15,431 nt of DNA, from positions 1 to 15,431 of the forward strand of contig CAKVMU010000015.1 in NCBI GenBank assembly GCA_934773085.1, written 5' to 3'. Below, one piece after another: positions 7,012-14,591 of this stretch. The notes beneath the pieces were generated by a model. It made no database searches and had not been told where the DNA came from. It saw nothing but the letters and a program-made list of their open reading frames with translations. Within the stretch, counting starts at the first letter, position 1; the number at the start of each line of letters is the position of its first letter. A program made the position numbers and the translations under genes. This DNA is from an uncultured Candidatus Melainabacteria bacterium. GTDB lineage: Bacteria > Cyanobacteriota > Vampirovibrionia > Gastranaerophilales > Gastranaerophilaceae.

Positions 7012-8889
7012 CTATGATTCGCTTTCTGCAGGAAGCATATTCTTAGGAATATATTCTTCCAAATCCTCTTCTGCAGGTTTGATAGGAAGTCTGAAACCAA
7101 ATGTAGAACCTTCGCCTTCTTTAGATTGTACAAAAACTTGTCCGTGGTGATGTTTTTCGATAGTAACTTTAACAAGGTGAAGTCCCAAACCTGTACCTTT
7201 TACAGTGTGGGTATCATTTTCAACACGGAAGAATCTGTCGAAGATTTTCTTCTGATATTTTTCCGGAATTCCCGGACCTTGGTCTTCAACACTTACTTCT
7301 ACATACTCACCGTCACGGGAACGCTCAACACGAATCTTTATACGTTTTCCGTCCGGAGAATATTTTATTGCGTTTGATAAAATATTCATAAACGCTCTTG
7401 AAATACTGTCTACGTTGAGGTAAATTTCCGGCAAATCAGGTTCTTTCATAATAGAGATTGTCAAATCATGTTCTTTAGTAAGAACTTGAACTTGATTTAC
7501 GCAATCCTCAATAATTTCCATAATATTTTGTTTGGTTTTTTCAAGTTTAATATTTTGAGATTCATAACGAGAAAAATCAAGAATATCATTAACCATTCTG
7601 TTAAGACGAATAATTTCCTGATTCATAACCCCTATGAATTCTCTTTGGGTATTAAAATCAAAGTCGTTACCATAGTTATAGAGTGTATCGATGTAGCTTC
7701 TCAAAACCGTTACAGGGGTACGGAGTTCGTGAGAAACATTTGAGATAAAGTGTGAACGCAACTCATCCATCTCAACATCTTTTGTAACATCAATAAGTAC
7801 AATAATATATCCGACGTAAGAATTTGAACGTGTAAACATCGGAGAAATCAAACATTTGATAATACGTTTATCAATTTCGATATTGAAAGGAACAGGAGCG
7901 CTGTCTTCTTCAAGCGGAGTATCTTTAAACTTAGCAATTTTGTCACTAAAACAGAATTCGCCAGACGAATCACAGAATTGCTGAATTTGAGTTCCAACTA
8001 TATCTTCATCAGCCACTTCTAAAAGTTTTTTAGCGTGATTGTTAACAAGAATAACTTTGTCGTGGTTATCACAAACAACAACACCATTTACAATACTCAT
8101 CAAAACTGACTCAAGTTTATTTCTTTCAAAAGTTAAACTTTCAATAGTTTGTTCATTATATCTGCTCAATTTTTCAGACATATCGTTAAACGCAGAGTAT
8201 AGCTCTTTAACCTCTTTGTCCACATCCTTTGAATCAATCATATACCCGAATTCGCCGGAAGAAATCTTCTTAACCCCTTGATAAAGCTTGCGAAGTTCAC
8301 GAGTAATAATTGATGAGTTCATATAAATAATTCCGGCAATAACAAGCCAAGCAATCAAGAACACAAAAGTAATAGAAACTTTTGATGTTGCGGAAATTTT
8401 GTCCATAATTGCACCGGACAAACCAACTGTAACTGAACCTACATTAACTGACTGTGCAAGATTTTTCACAATCATCGGAGAACTTACAGTAATTCTTGCA
8501 TTCTCTGCTTGTTCCGGATAATCATCTTTGCTGGAATAAATAACTTTTGATGCATTATCTTTAAATATAATAAAAGCGATATCGTCATTACTTTTAAGAA
8601 TAGAAACGGAATTTGAACGAAGTGCGTCATATTTTGCAAGTTGCGGAACATCTTTTGTAACCTCAACTCCTTCAATTGCAAGAGTTTTAGAAAGAACCTG
8701 CCCAAAATTTTTATAAGCAACATTCATATTTTTGTCAATACTGAATACAGCAAAACATGCCGTCAAAAGGATGAAAACAGTACTCACAGCAAAACCGGCC
8801 AAAATAAGCCTTGTTTGAGCTGTCATACCTTTTTTAGCATTCTCCTCTTTTTTCGGATTCTTATACTCTTCAGCGCCGTTATTTTCCAT
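7012..8889 (-). CDS. Membrane sensor histidine kinase, PhoR/WalK-like (TM-sensor-TM-HAMP-PAS-HisKA-HATPase)
   Basis: This 625-residue kinase has a cytosolic N-tail (1-28), TM1 about 29-51, an extracytoplasmic sensor about 52-171, TM2 about 172-192, HAMP about 193-246 and PAS about 255-372. HisKA carries His387 (SHELRTP). The HATPase has NILSNAIKYSP (502-512), DQGPGI (536-541), FDRFFR and GTGLGL (565-570). The order matches WalK/VicK and PhoR-type kinases. No response regulator is adjacent, so the partner is elsewhere. The start is ambiguous. The ATG at 8889 has no ribosome site, but a consensus promoter places +1 on it (leaderless). An internal ATG (Met22) has GAGGAG about 15 bases upstream. 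Both starts keep the tail cytosolic and TM1 intact. It is the first gene of a run with folC and adk. Confidence 0.95.
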   Translation of the reverse strand: MENNGAEEYKNPKKEENAKKGMTAQTRLILAGFAVSTVFILLTACFAVFSIDKNMNVAYKNFGQVLSKTLAIEGVEVTKDVPQLAKYDALRSNSVSILKSNDDIAFIIFKDNASKVIYSSKDDYPEQAENARITVSSPMIVKNLAQSVNVGSVTVGLSGAIMDKISATSKVSITFVFLIAWLVIAGIIYMNSSIITRELRKLYQGVKKISSGEFGYMIDSKDVDKEVKELYSAFNDMSEKLSRYNEQTIESLTFERNKLESVLMSIVNGVVVCDNHDKVILVNNHAKKLLEVADEDIVGTQIQQFCDSSGEFCFSDKIAKFKDTPLEEDSAPVPFNIEIDKRIIKCLISPMFTRSNSYVGYIIVLIDVTKDVEMDELRSHFISNVSHELRTPVTVLRSYIDTLYNYGNDFDFNTQREFIGVMNQEIIRLNRMVNDILDFSRYESQNIKLEKTKQNIMEIIEDCVNQVQVLTKEHDLTISIMKEPDLPEIYLNVDSISRAFMNILSNAIKYSPDGKRIKIRVERSRDGEYVEVSVEDQGPGIPEKYQKKIFDRFFRVENDTHTVKGTGLGLHLVKVTIEKHHHGQVFVQSKEGEGSTFGFRLPIKPAEEDLEEYIPKNMLPAESES

Positions 8890-8895
8890 ATCAAA

Positions 8896-8924
8896 ATTAT
8901 ATCATGTAAACAAAATCCTAACAA
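8896..8924 (-). promoter_or_regulatory. Sigma70-type promoter of the sensor kinase, +1 at its ATG
   Basis: On the minus strand TTGTTA (8924-8919) and a perfect TATAAT (8901-8896) are separated by 17 bases. An extended -10 TG lies one base before TATAAT. Six bases separate TATAAT from the ATG at 8889, so transcription should begin at or within a base of the start codon. Confidence 0.75.
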
Positions 8925-8981
8925 GTTGAAAATAAGTCAGAAGTGAATATATGCCAAAATTTTTGAGTCACCGCAGTGTGC

Positions 8982-9010
8982 TTGCGAAGAGGTAAATTAT
9001 GGTGTATACT
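8982..9010 (+). promoter_or_regulatory. Sigma70-type promoter of the GH57 gene
   Basis: TTGCGA (8982-8987) and TATACT (9005-9010) are 17 bases apart. The predicted +1 is near 9017, giving a leader of about 14 bases that just includes the GGAG ribosome site. It diverges from the sensor kinase promoter 58 bases away. Confidence 0.6.
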
Positions 9011-9030
9011 CATATTAACTGGAGTGAAGT

Positions 9031-11253
9031 GTGAAGAAGCTGTCTATCGCTATATATTGGCATATGCACCAACCTGTGTACGAAATTGAAGGCACTTATC
9101 TTATGCCTTGGTCAAGGTTGCATGCTGTAAAAGATTACCTCGATATGGTACTGTTTTTGGACAGATTTCCCAAATTAAAGCTAAACCTTGATATCGTTCC
9201 GGCTTTATTGGATACATTAATCGATTACGGCGACAGCGCAAACGATATTCACTCCGAATTAACCACTTCAGATGTTGAAAATTTGACCGAAGAAGAAAAG
9301 TCTTTTATTCTTAATAACTTTTTCAGTCCGAAGTTTGAAACAATGCTTTATAAAAGTGAAAACTACAAAGAATTGTATCAAAAGAGATTTTCAAAAGATG
9401 TTCATAACACCAAAGAATTTGACTCAAGAGAATTATCAGATTTAATGGCATTATTCAATTTGGCATGGATTGACCCTATCCATTTTTCAAGATACCCAAG
9501 ATTAAAGGAACTCTGGGATAAACAATACAATTATACGCTTGAAGACAGGATTGAAATAATTGAAATTCATCGCCAAATTATACGTGAAATAATACCTACG
9601 TACAAAAAATATATTCAGGAAGGGCGATTGGAACTTACAACAAGCCCTTATTATCACGCAATCCTACCGATTTTGGCAGATGCAAAAAGTTCCGCAAAAA
9701 AAGCCATCACAACCGAAGGTTTACCACCGGCATTGGGAATGTTGGATGATGCGAGAACACAAGTTGTTTCCGCCCTTGACAGAATCGAGGAAGTTTTTGG
9801 GGTACGTCCGAAAGGTATGTGGCCACCGGAATTATGTGTCGGGCCAAAAACTCTTAACTTGTTAGCAAAAGAAGGGATCAAGTGGACAATTTCTGACGAA
9901 GGAATCCTCTCTGACTCAATAAATTTCGATTTTATAAGAGATTTTAAAGGGAATCTTTCTGACCCTTATCACTTGCTCAAAACATACGAATATCAGACAA
10001 AAAACGGGATAATCGATGTTATTTTTAGAGACCGCTCAATTCCGAATCTAATAAACTTTGAATATGCCGGAATCGACTCTAAGATGGCAGCTGGTGATTT
10101 GTACGACAAAATTAAAGTCATACAAAACAAATTGTTGGTTTCTCCAGATGACACTCACCTCCTAACAATCGCTCTGGATGGCGAAAACTGTTGGGAAAAT
10201 TACCAAAATGACGGAAATGACTTTCTGGAAAATATCTACTCATACATTGAAAAAGATAATTCTCTTGAAACTGTTCTCATATCTGATTATGTTTCAAAAG
10301 ATTGCCACAAAAAAACACTTCAAAAAATATATACAGGCTCTTGGATTGACAAATCTTTCCAATACTGGATAGGCGAACCTACCAAAAACAAAGCTTGGAC
10401 ATACGTTAAGAATACAAAAGATGACTTTGAAATTTTTGCAAAAGAAAATAAGACTCATCCAAACATTGAAGCTGCAAGAAGAGAACTTCTTATCGCAGAA
10501 GGAAGCGACTGGTTCTGGTGGTATGGCGAGCCAAACAACTCAGGACAAGACTTTGTGTTCGATTATATGTTCAGAGAACACCTCAAGAATGTATACTTGC
10601 TTCTTGGGGAAGAACCTCCTATATATTTAAATGATTCACTTATAACAAAAGTGGAAATTCCATTTAAACATCCGACCAGAGCAATCACTCCAAGAATGGA
10701 CGGGTCTACTGAAAGCCAAGACGATTGGTATCATTCCGGAAACATAAGTCTTTTAGACGGTCCTGTGTTCAGAGAGAGTAAAATTGTAGACAAAATTATG
10801 TTCGGATGCGATTCGGATAATATTTATTTCCGATTGAATATTACAAAGGGCGCAGGCGAAACAAGCTTTATAAACAGAATTAATCAATTTTATGTTTATA
10901 TAAGAAATGCTTCCAGAATAAAAAACCGTGCATACTTGAGATTGATAAGCAAAACAGATAATCCGTACCCAATTTTAAGGGAAAAATTTGAACACGAATT
11001 AACACTGACTCTTATTCAAGACACTCTTTATCCGCCAAGATTGTCAACCTGTCTTCATCCTAACATGTGGACACTGTCGAATCCCGAAGGAATAAATATG
11101 GTCTACAATGACGTCCTTGACTTATCCATACCTTTTAATACGCTTGGAGTAGAAAAAGGGGAAACCGTAGAATTCTTTATGGCCAATACAGATTCCGGAG
11201 TGAAAAACACATACATTCCGCAAGAAATTTTATTATCTATGACAAGAATTTAA
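9031..11253 (+). CDS. Glycoside hydrolase family 57 protein (alpha-amylase/glucanotransferase type)
   Basis: This 740-residue protein has no signal peptide, so it likely acts on intracellular alpha-glucan such as glycogen. The GH57 signatures are the N-terminal HMHQP (11-15), GMWPPELC (262-269), where Glu267 is the expected nucleophile, and ALDGENCWENY (381-391), where Asp383 is the expected acid. GSWID (436-440) and EGSDWFWWYGE (490-500) are typical of the COG1449 branch. Residues about 540-740 form a second, beta-rich domain that resembles glucodextranase/DOMON-like carbohydrate-binding modules. The exact activity (amylase, branching or 4-alpha-glucanotransferase) cannot be decided from sequence. 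The start is GTG at 9031, supported by GGAG at 9021-9024. A promoter lies just upstream. The stop overlaps the stop of the convergent zinc-ribbon gene. Confidence 0.93.
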   Translation: MKKLSIAIYWHMHQPVYEIEGTYLMPWSRLHAVKDYLDMVLFLDRFPKLKLNLDIVPALLDTLIDYGDSANDIHSELTTSDVENLTEEEKSFILNNFFSPKFETMLYKSENYKELYQKRFSKDVHNTKEFDSRELSDLMALFNLAWIDPIHFSRYPRLKELWDKQYNYTLEDRIEIIEIHRQIIREIIPTYKKYIQEGRLELTTSPYYHAILPILADAKSSAKKAITTEGLPPALGMLDDARTQVVSALDRIEEVFGVRPKGMWPPELCVGPKTLNLLAKEGIKWTISDEGILSDSINFDFIRDFKGNLSDPYHLLKTYEYQTKNGIIDVIFRDRSIPNLINFEYAGIDSKMAAGDLYDKIKVIQNKLLVSPDDTHLLTIALDGENCWENYQNDGNDFLENIYSYIEKDNSLETVLISDYVSKDCHKKTLQKIYTGSWIDKSFQYWIGEPTKNKAWTYVKNTKDDFEIFAKENKTHPNIEAARRELLIAEGSDWFWWYGEPNNSGQDFVFDYMFREHLKNVYLLLGEEPPIYLNDSLITKVEIPFKHPTRAITPRMDGSTESQDDWYHSGNISLLDGPVFRESKIVDKIMFGCDSDNIYFRLNITKGAGETSFINRINQFYVYIRNASRIKNRAYLRLISKTDNPYPILREKFEHELTLTLIQDTLYPPRLSTCLHPNMWTLSNPEGINMVYNDVLDLSIPFNTLGVEKGETVEFFMANTDSGVKNTYIPQEILLSMTRI

Positions 11254-11711
11254 ATAATCTTTTCCATAATGGACAAGATTGTTTTACGCTGTCTGATTGA
11301 GCTGTCTGAAATAAGGATATCAATCGCCTCTTCTATTTCAGATGAACCTTTTTCTGCAGCTCTAATCTTCTCAAGCTCACCATTATCAAGAAATTTACCG
11401 CCGCAAATATTGCACACGTCAATAATAACACCGCCAACTTCGCCATTTTTAACCATTTTTGCACCGCAAGCAGGACAAATCCTTGTTACAGAATCATCAA
11501 TTTTTACATAACCCATTGATTTCAAGGCTTCTGCAATTTCAGTATAATCTTCGCAAGCATCATCGAATTTATCAAGCTCACGATTGTCAAAAAAGATTCC
11601 GCCACAACCGTCTGTACAAATATCAACATAAATTTTTTCTGACGGAATATAAATCTTAAGCATTTCGTTTCCGCAAGCAGGACATTTGACTTGAAATTTC
11701 GTATCTGTCAT
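11250..11711 (-). CDS. Tandem TFIIB-type zinc-ribbon protein
   Basis: This 153-residue protein consists of two similar zinc-ribbon repeats. The first has Cys10, Cys13, Cys32 and Cys36 followed by CGGIFFDNRELDKF. The second has Cys79, Cys82, Cys100 and Cys103 followed by CGGKFLDNGELEKI. The CPxC...C(x2-3)CGGxFxDxxEL pattern is that of the zf-TFIIB family (COG3809), whose function is poorly known. The last 35 residues are helical and charged. There are no membrane segments. The ATG lies only 3 bases after the leuD stop, and its weak ribosome site (AGGG) overlaps the end of leuD, so the two are probably translated together. The link to leucine synthesis is unexplained and may just be operon sharing. 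Confidence 0.85.
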   Translation of the reverse strand: MTDTKFQVKCPACGNEMLKIYIPSEKIYVDICTDGCGGIFFDNRELDKFDDACEDYTEIAEALKSMGYVKIDDSVTRICPACGAKMVKNGEVGGVIIDVCNICGGKFLDNGELEKIRAAEKGSSEIEEAIDILISDSSIRQRKTILSIMEKII

Positions 11712-11714
11712 AAC

Positions 11715-12209
11715 TTACCCTAAAACTAAATCGCCATTCTTTTTAATATGTTCAATCAAACCACCGTCTTCAAGAAGTCTTATCATAACGTCCGGAAGAG
11801 GCTCAATCATAGTTGTTGTACCTTTTGTAAGATTCTTTAAAGTACCCGCCTTGATATCCAAATCGAGTTCATCTCCCGCATCAATACCGTCGGTATCACA
11901 TTCGATAGCCAAAAGACCGATATTTATAGCATTTCTGTAAAAAATTCTGGCAAAAGATTTTGCAATAACCGCCCCAACACCGGCAATTTTAATGATTTGC
12001 GGCGCATGCTCACGAGAAGAACCAAGACCAAAGTTGTTTCCGGCAACAACAAAATCACCTTTTGACATATTTTTTGCAAAATTCTCGTCTGCATCTTCCA
12101 AAACGTGCTTTGCAAACTCCTGCAAGTCAGAACGCAAGTGAAACAATCTTCCCGGAGCAATATGATCCGTAGAAATATTATCACCGAATTTAAAAGCTTT
12201 ACCCTTCAT
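11715..12209 (-). CDS. leuD: 3-isopropylmalate dehydratase small subunit (aconitase-family swivel domain)
   Basis: This 164-residue swivelling domain is the small subunit of a two-subunit aconitase-type hydro-lyase. With LeuC it isomerises 2- to 3-isopropylmalate in leucine synthesis. STDHIAPGR (13-21) and [14 protein letters not shown] (57-70) are the substrate-contact motifs, and [12 protein letters not shown] follows. The short form with STDHI is typical of archaeal/LeuD2-type enzymes, so homoaconitase or a related dehydratase small subunit is an alternative. The large subunit is not in the window; the gene upstream is dnaN, 48 bases away. A weak AGGG site precedes the ATG. Whether transcription comes from the dnaN promoter or from an internal promoter in the gap is not clear. 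Confidence 0.88.
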   Translation of the reverse strand: MKGKAFKFGDNISTDHIAPGRLFHLRSDLQEFAKHVLEDADENFAKNMSKGDFVVAGNNFGLGSSREHAPQIIKIAGVGAVIAKSFARIFYRNAINIGLLAIECDTDGIDAGDELDLDIKAGTLKNLTKGTTTMIEPLPDVMIRLLEDGGLIEHIKKNGDLVLG

Positions 12210-12257
12210 CTTTAACCCTATATCTTTCTACTCTATGCAGAGTCACAAATCCAATAT

Positions 12258-13379
12258 CTAGTTTCTGAGTTGAACCGGCATTACCAAATAAATATAATCT
12301 TCATCAGAGCACGGAGCAAACACAGTTGCAGAAAGCGGAGTATTCAATCTGATTGCAATCTCCTCAGATTCAGCAATCTTCAAGAACTCAAGAATAAACT
12401 TGTAATTGAACGCAATTGCAAGAGGTTCACCCATATAGCTTGCGTCAATTTCGTCTTGAGAATTACCTGCTTCCGGAGAATCACCGGAAAGTTTAAGAGC
12501 ATTGTCAGCGAACTCAAACTTAACGATACTGTTTTTCTCGTTAACCATAACCGCAACTCTTTCAAGCGCAGATATCAAATCGCCCTTATTAACCTTAGCT
12601 TCCTTAGGGAAAGTTTGCGGAATCAATTGATTATATTTAGGGAACTGACCTTGCATAAGTCTTGTAATAATCTTGGTTTTACCAATTGTTATAACGATTC
12701 TTTTGATTTCCTTACAAATTTTGATACTTTCTGATTCATCCAGTAACGCAATCTTTGATAACTCTGCTAAAACTTTAGAAGAAATAAGCATTTCAAAGAT
12801 TTTATCGCCGTCGACAGAATTATTTTTTACAACTTCTCGCACCCTTGCAAGTCTGTTACCGTCTGTCGCAGCCATCTCAAGAATGTTTTTGTTTACCTCA
12901 CAAACAACACCGGAAAGCAGATTGTTTGTTTCGTATCCGGCAGCAGCTGAAACGACTTCACGAATAGCCTTTGTAAACGGTCTTGTTTCAATTTCGATTG
13001 AATCTTCTTCAGAGATATTTTCTTCAACTTGTGGAAACTCGTTTGCAGAAATTCCGATAATATCAAATTTTGAATTTTTACAAGTAATTGTAACCACAGA
13101 ACCGTTTAGTTCCAATTTAACCAATTCGTCCTGTAATCTTGAAATAATTTCGCCCAATTTTTTTGCAGGGAGAGTGAATTTACCTTCTGTTTCAACATCA
13201 GCATTAATAAGTGTTGTGACAGATAGGTCAAAATCCGTAGCAGTAAGTTTAATTTGGTTTTGCCCGACTGTTTCAATCAAAACGTTGGCAAGAACAGGTT
13301 GCAAACCCTTTACAACAGTAGCTCTTTCGACGATTCTGATACCGTTTAATAAATCTTCTTTCCCTGCGACGAATTTCAT
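12258..13379 (-). CDS. dnaN: DNA polymerase III beta sliding clamp
   Basis: This 373-residue protein is the ring-shaped clamp that tethers replicative polymerase to DNA. The N-terminal MKFVAGKEDLLNGIRIVERA, the mid-protein LQPVLANVLIE and TDFDLSV, and the C-terminal EDYIYLVMPVQL are clear beta-clamp landmarks, and the three-domain length is normal. The frame extends 23 codons upstream of the chosen start, but those residues (MLKRGFCTRIC...) are not family-like and the ATG at 13379 gives the canonical N-terminus. The upstream extension also covers the predicted promoter. A GGGG run about 9 bases before the ATG is a weak ribosome site. The gene is not next to dnaA here, and no DnaA-box cluster was seen. 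leuD and the zinc-ribbon gene follow on the same strand. Confidence 0.97.
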   Translation of the reverse strand: MKFVAGKEDLLNGIRIVERATVVKGLQPVLANVLIETVGQNQIKLTATDFDLSVTTLINADVETEGKFTLPAKKLGEIISRLQDELVKLELNGSVVTITCKNSKFDIIGISANEFPQVEENISEEDSIEIETRPFTKAIREVVSAAAGYETNNLLSGVVCEVNKNILEMAATDGNRLARVREVVKNNSVDGDKIFEMLISSKVLAELSKIALLDESESIKICKEIKRIVITIGKTKIITRLMQGQFPKYNQLIPQTFPKEAKVNKGDLISALERVAVMVNEKNSIVKFEFADNALKLSGDSPEAGNSQDEIDASYMGEPLAIAFNYKFILEFLKIAESEEIAIRLNTPLSATVFAPCSDEDYIYLVMPVQLRN

Positions 13380-13419
13380 ATATATATACCCCACAAATTG
13401 TCTGTTTTTTACAACACAT

Positions 13420-13448
13420 ATTCTAGTACAAAAACCCCTTTTAAGCAA
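13420..13448 (-). promoter_or_regulatory. Probable dnaN promoter
   Basis: On the minus strand TTGCTT (13448-13443) and TAGAAT (13425-13420) are 17 bases apart, giving a leader of about 35 bases before the ATG at 13379. The -10 matches consensus at five of six bases and the -35 at three of six. Confidence 0.5.
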
Positions 13449-13496
13449 GAATTTTTGACTTTTTAAGAAGTGTCATTAAACTGTATGTGTAAATAT

Positions 13497-13525
13497 TTGT
13501 AACAAAATCGAAAAAATATCTAAAG
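13497..13525 (+). promoter_or_regulatory. Promoter-like pair TTGTAACAA...CTAAAG upstream of the 53-codon gene
   Basis: TTGTAACAA (13497-13505) is followed by CTAAAG (13520-13525). Spacing and both blocks are identical to those before the exported HExxH gene at 4642-4670 (minus). It leaves a leader of about 75 bases. Confidence 0.4.
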
Positions 13526-13605
13526 TTTTTCTTAAAACTGCCGATATAAAAACTGTAAGCAGAAACGTAAAATTAAAGAAAATATTTACAGGAAAGGATT
13601 AGCTT

Positions 13606-13767
13606 ATGCGTATCGAAAATGAAATGTTATCAAGATTTAATTCATCAGAAACAATGTTGGCGGATAATGCGGAAAGGAACCTTTCCAGTGAATTAGATTT
13701 TTTCTTCGATAATGTTATGGACACAGTTGTAGACTTTTTCAAAGAAAGAGAGGAATTAAAAGTTTAG
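13606..13767 (+). CDS. Small 53-residue acidic protein
   Basis: I do not recognise this protein. It begins MRIENEMLSRFNSSE and ends FFKEREELKV. It is acidic, with an amphipathic helix-like centre rich in Phe and Asp (LDFFFDNVMDTVVDFF). There is no signal peptide or cysteine. The evidence that it is translated is the strong ribosome site (AGGAAAGGA, ending about eight bases before the ATG), a promoter-like pair upstream, and a hairpin 30-60 bases after the TAG. The gap between divergent dnaN and the deaminase gene would otherwise be empty. The size and amphipathic character would suit a small regulator or a protein-interaction peptide, but that is speculation. Confidence 0.6.
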   Translation: MRIENEMLSRFNSSETMLADNAERNLSSELDFFFDNVMDTVVDFFKEREELKV

Positions 13768-13789
13768 CAAAACTCGAAAATTGAATTTA

Positions 13790-13830
13790 CCCCAAAGGGG
13801 CGGGACGGTCTAAAAAATCGTCCCGCCCCT
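13790..13830. terminator. GC-rich palindrome after the 53-codon gene
   Basis: AGGGGCGGGACG (13796-13807) pairs perfectly over 12 bp with CGTCCCGCCCCT (13819-13830) around an 11-base A-rich loop. A CCCC at 13790-13793 could instead pair with the GGGG at 13797-13800. It is the most GC-rich spot in an AT-rich region. No immediate U-tract follows, so it is either a non-canonical terminator or a mobile palindromic repeat. Confidence 0.5.
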
Positions 13831-13879
13831 ATACATTATCCGCTTTTTATCATATAATTTGAGCAAAAGGAGTACGGAT

Positions 13880-14344
13880 ATGGCAATAAAATCTTGGACA
13901 GATTATTTTCTTGACTTAGCAAAAACTTGCGCTTCCCGTTCTAACTGTTTACGTGCACAAGTCGGCGCCGTTATTGTAGGACAGGACAAAAAGATTAAGG
14001 CTACAGGGTACAACGGAACACCTTCCGGAGTCGAATCGTGCTATGAAAGAGGTTTCTGCTACAGAATCGAAAACAATATTCCGTCAGGCACCTGCTATGA
14101 AACCTGTCGTTCAATTCACGCAGAACAAAATGCCATTATCCAAGCCGGACAAGACCGCTGCACAGGCGCATCTATGTACATTTACGGTCATAACTTTATA
14201 TGCATTTTGTGCAAAAGATTTATTGTTCAATCCGGAATTATTGACGTTTATCTAAAAAAAGACGACAACTCAGAAATTGTACACGTTTCGGTAAATGATA
14301 TTCGCCGTGAATTAGAAAATCCAACACCCGTTTGTAACAAATAA
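13880..14344 (+). CDS. dCMP deaminase family protein (ComEB-like)
   Basis: This 154-residue zinc-dependent nucleotide deaminase likely converts dCMP to dUMP for dTMP supply. The catalytic zinc site is His80-Ala81-Glu82 (IHAEQNA) with Cys108 and Cys111. The usual PCxxC is ICILC here, so the Pro is missing but both ligands remain. SRSNCLRAQVGAVIV (19-33) and TGYNGTPSG (42-50) are typical of dCMP deaminases. Extra cysteines at 54, 60, 72 and 76 could form the second, structural zinc site seen in some members. The ATG at 13880 is chosen because AGGAG at 13868-13872 precedes it by seven bases. The in-frame TTG at 13859 would put that ribosome site inside the gene. It appears to be transcribed alone; downstream is a repeat mosaic. 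Confidence 0.9.
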   Translation: MAIKSWTDYFLDLAKTCASRSNCLRAQVGAVIVGQDKKIKATGYNGTPSGVESCYERGFCYRIENNIPSGTCYETCRSIHAEQNAIIQAGQDRCTGASMYIYGHNFICILCKRFIVQSGIIDVYLKKDDNSEIVHVSVNDIRRELENPTPVCNK

Positions 14345-14365
14345 ATATCCATAATTGACGAAAAA

Positions 14366-14419
14366 CCTCTCCCTAACCCTCTCCCGACACTTCGTGCCAC
14401 ACTCTCCGTAGGAGAGGGG
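14366..14419. repeat. CCTCTCCC-type palindromic repeat
   Basis: The stretch contains CCTCTCCCTAACCCTCTCCC and ends GTAGGAGAGGGG. CTCTCC and GGAGAG (14402-14416) pair across GTA, and CCCTCTCC (14378-14385) can also pair with GGAGAGGG. It is related to the hairpin at 2289-2319. Confidence 0.6.
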
Positions 14420-14425
14420 ATAACG

Positions 14426-14453
14426 AACTTTTCAACCTTTCAACTCTTCAACT
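14426..14453 (-). repeat. GTTGAA-type dispersed repeat, inverted copy
   Basis: The reverse complement reads AGTTGAAGAGTTGAAAGG, then TTGAAAAGTT. It is the same element as 3828-3863 with a short deletion. Confidence 0.6.
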
Positions 14454-14466
14454 CAAAACCGCCAAG

Positions 14467-14530
14467 CCAGTCGTTAAGCTTGTAGTCCAGATTAACCAAC
14501 TTCGGTCATGCTGAACTGGTTTCAGCATCT
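14467..14530. repeat. CCAGTCGTTAAG block and ATGCTGAA hairpin repeat
   Basis: 14467-14490 matches the block at 3929-3952. Next to it ATGCTGAA (14508-14515) and TTCAGCAT (14521-14528) form a perfect 8-bp stem with a 5-base loop. With the two preceding entries this fills 14345-14530, where I see no gene. A short palindrome TGCTAA-A-TTAGCA at 14549-14561 lies just before the truncated gene and could be an operator. Confidence 0.5.
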
Positions 14531-14591
14531 TACAGGCTTGTAGTTATATGCTAAATTAGCAAGATTATAAAAGAGAAGGATAGTTTTATAA

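Noticed and set aside
13380..13448. Upstream extension of dnaN by 23 codons
   Set aside because: The extra residues are not clamp-like and would cover the promoter. The ATG at 13379 gives the canonical N-terminus.
12673..13458. Plus-strand open frame of 261 codons across dnaN
   Set aside because: It lies opposite the well-supported dnaN gene. Its Ser/Phe-rich translation is the usual antisense artefact.
14334..14344. TTGTAACAA at the end of the deaminase gene as a third copy of the shared promoter motif
   Set aside because: It lies in the last codons of the gene and has no CTAAAG at the required spacing.
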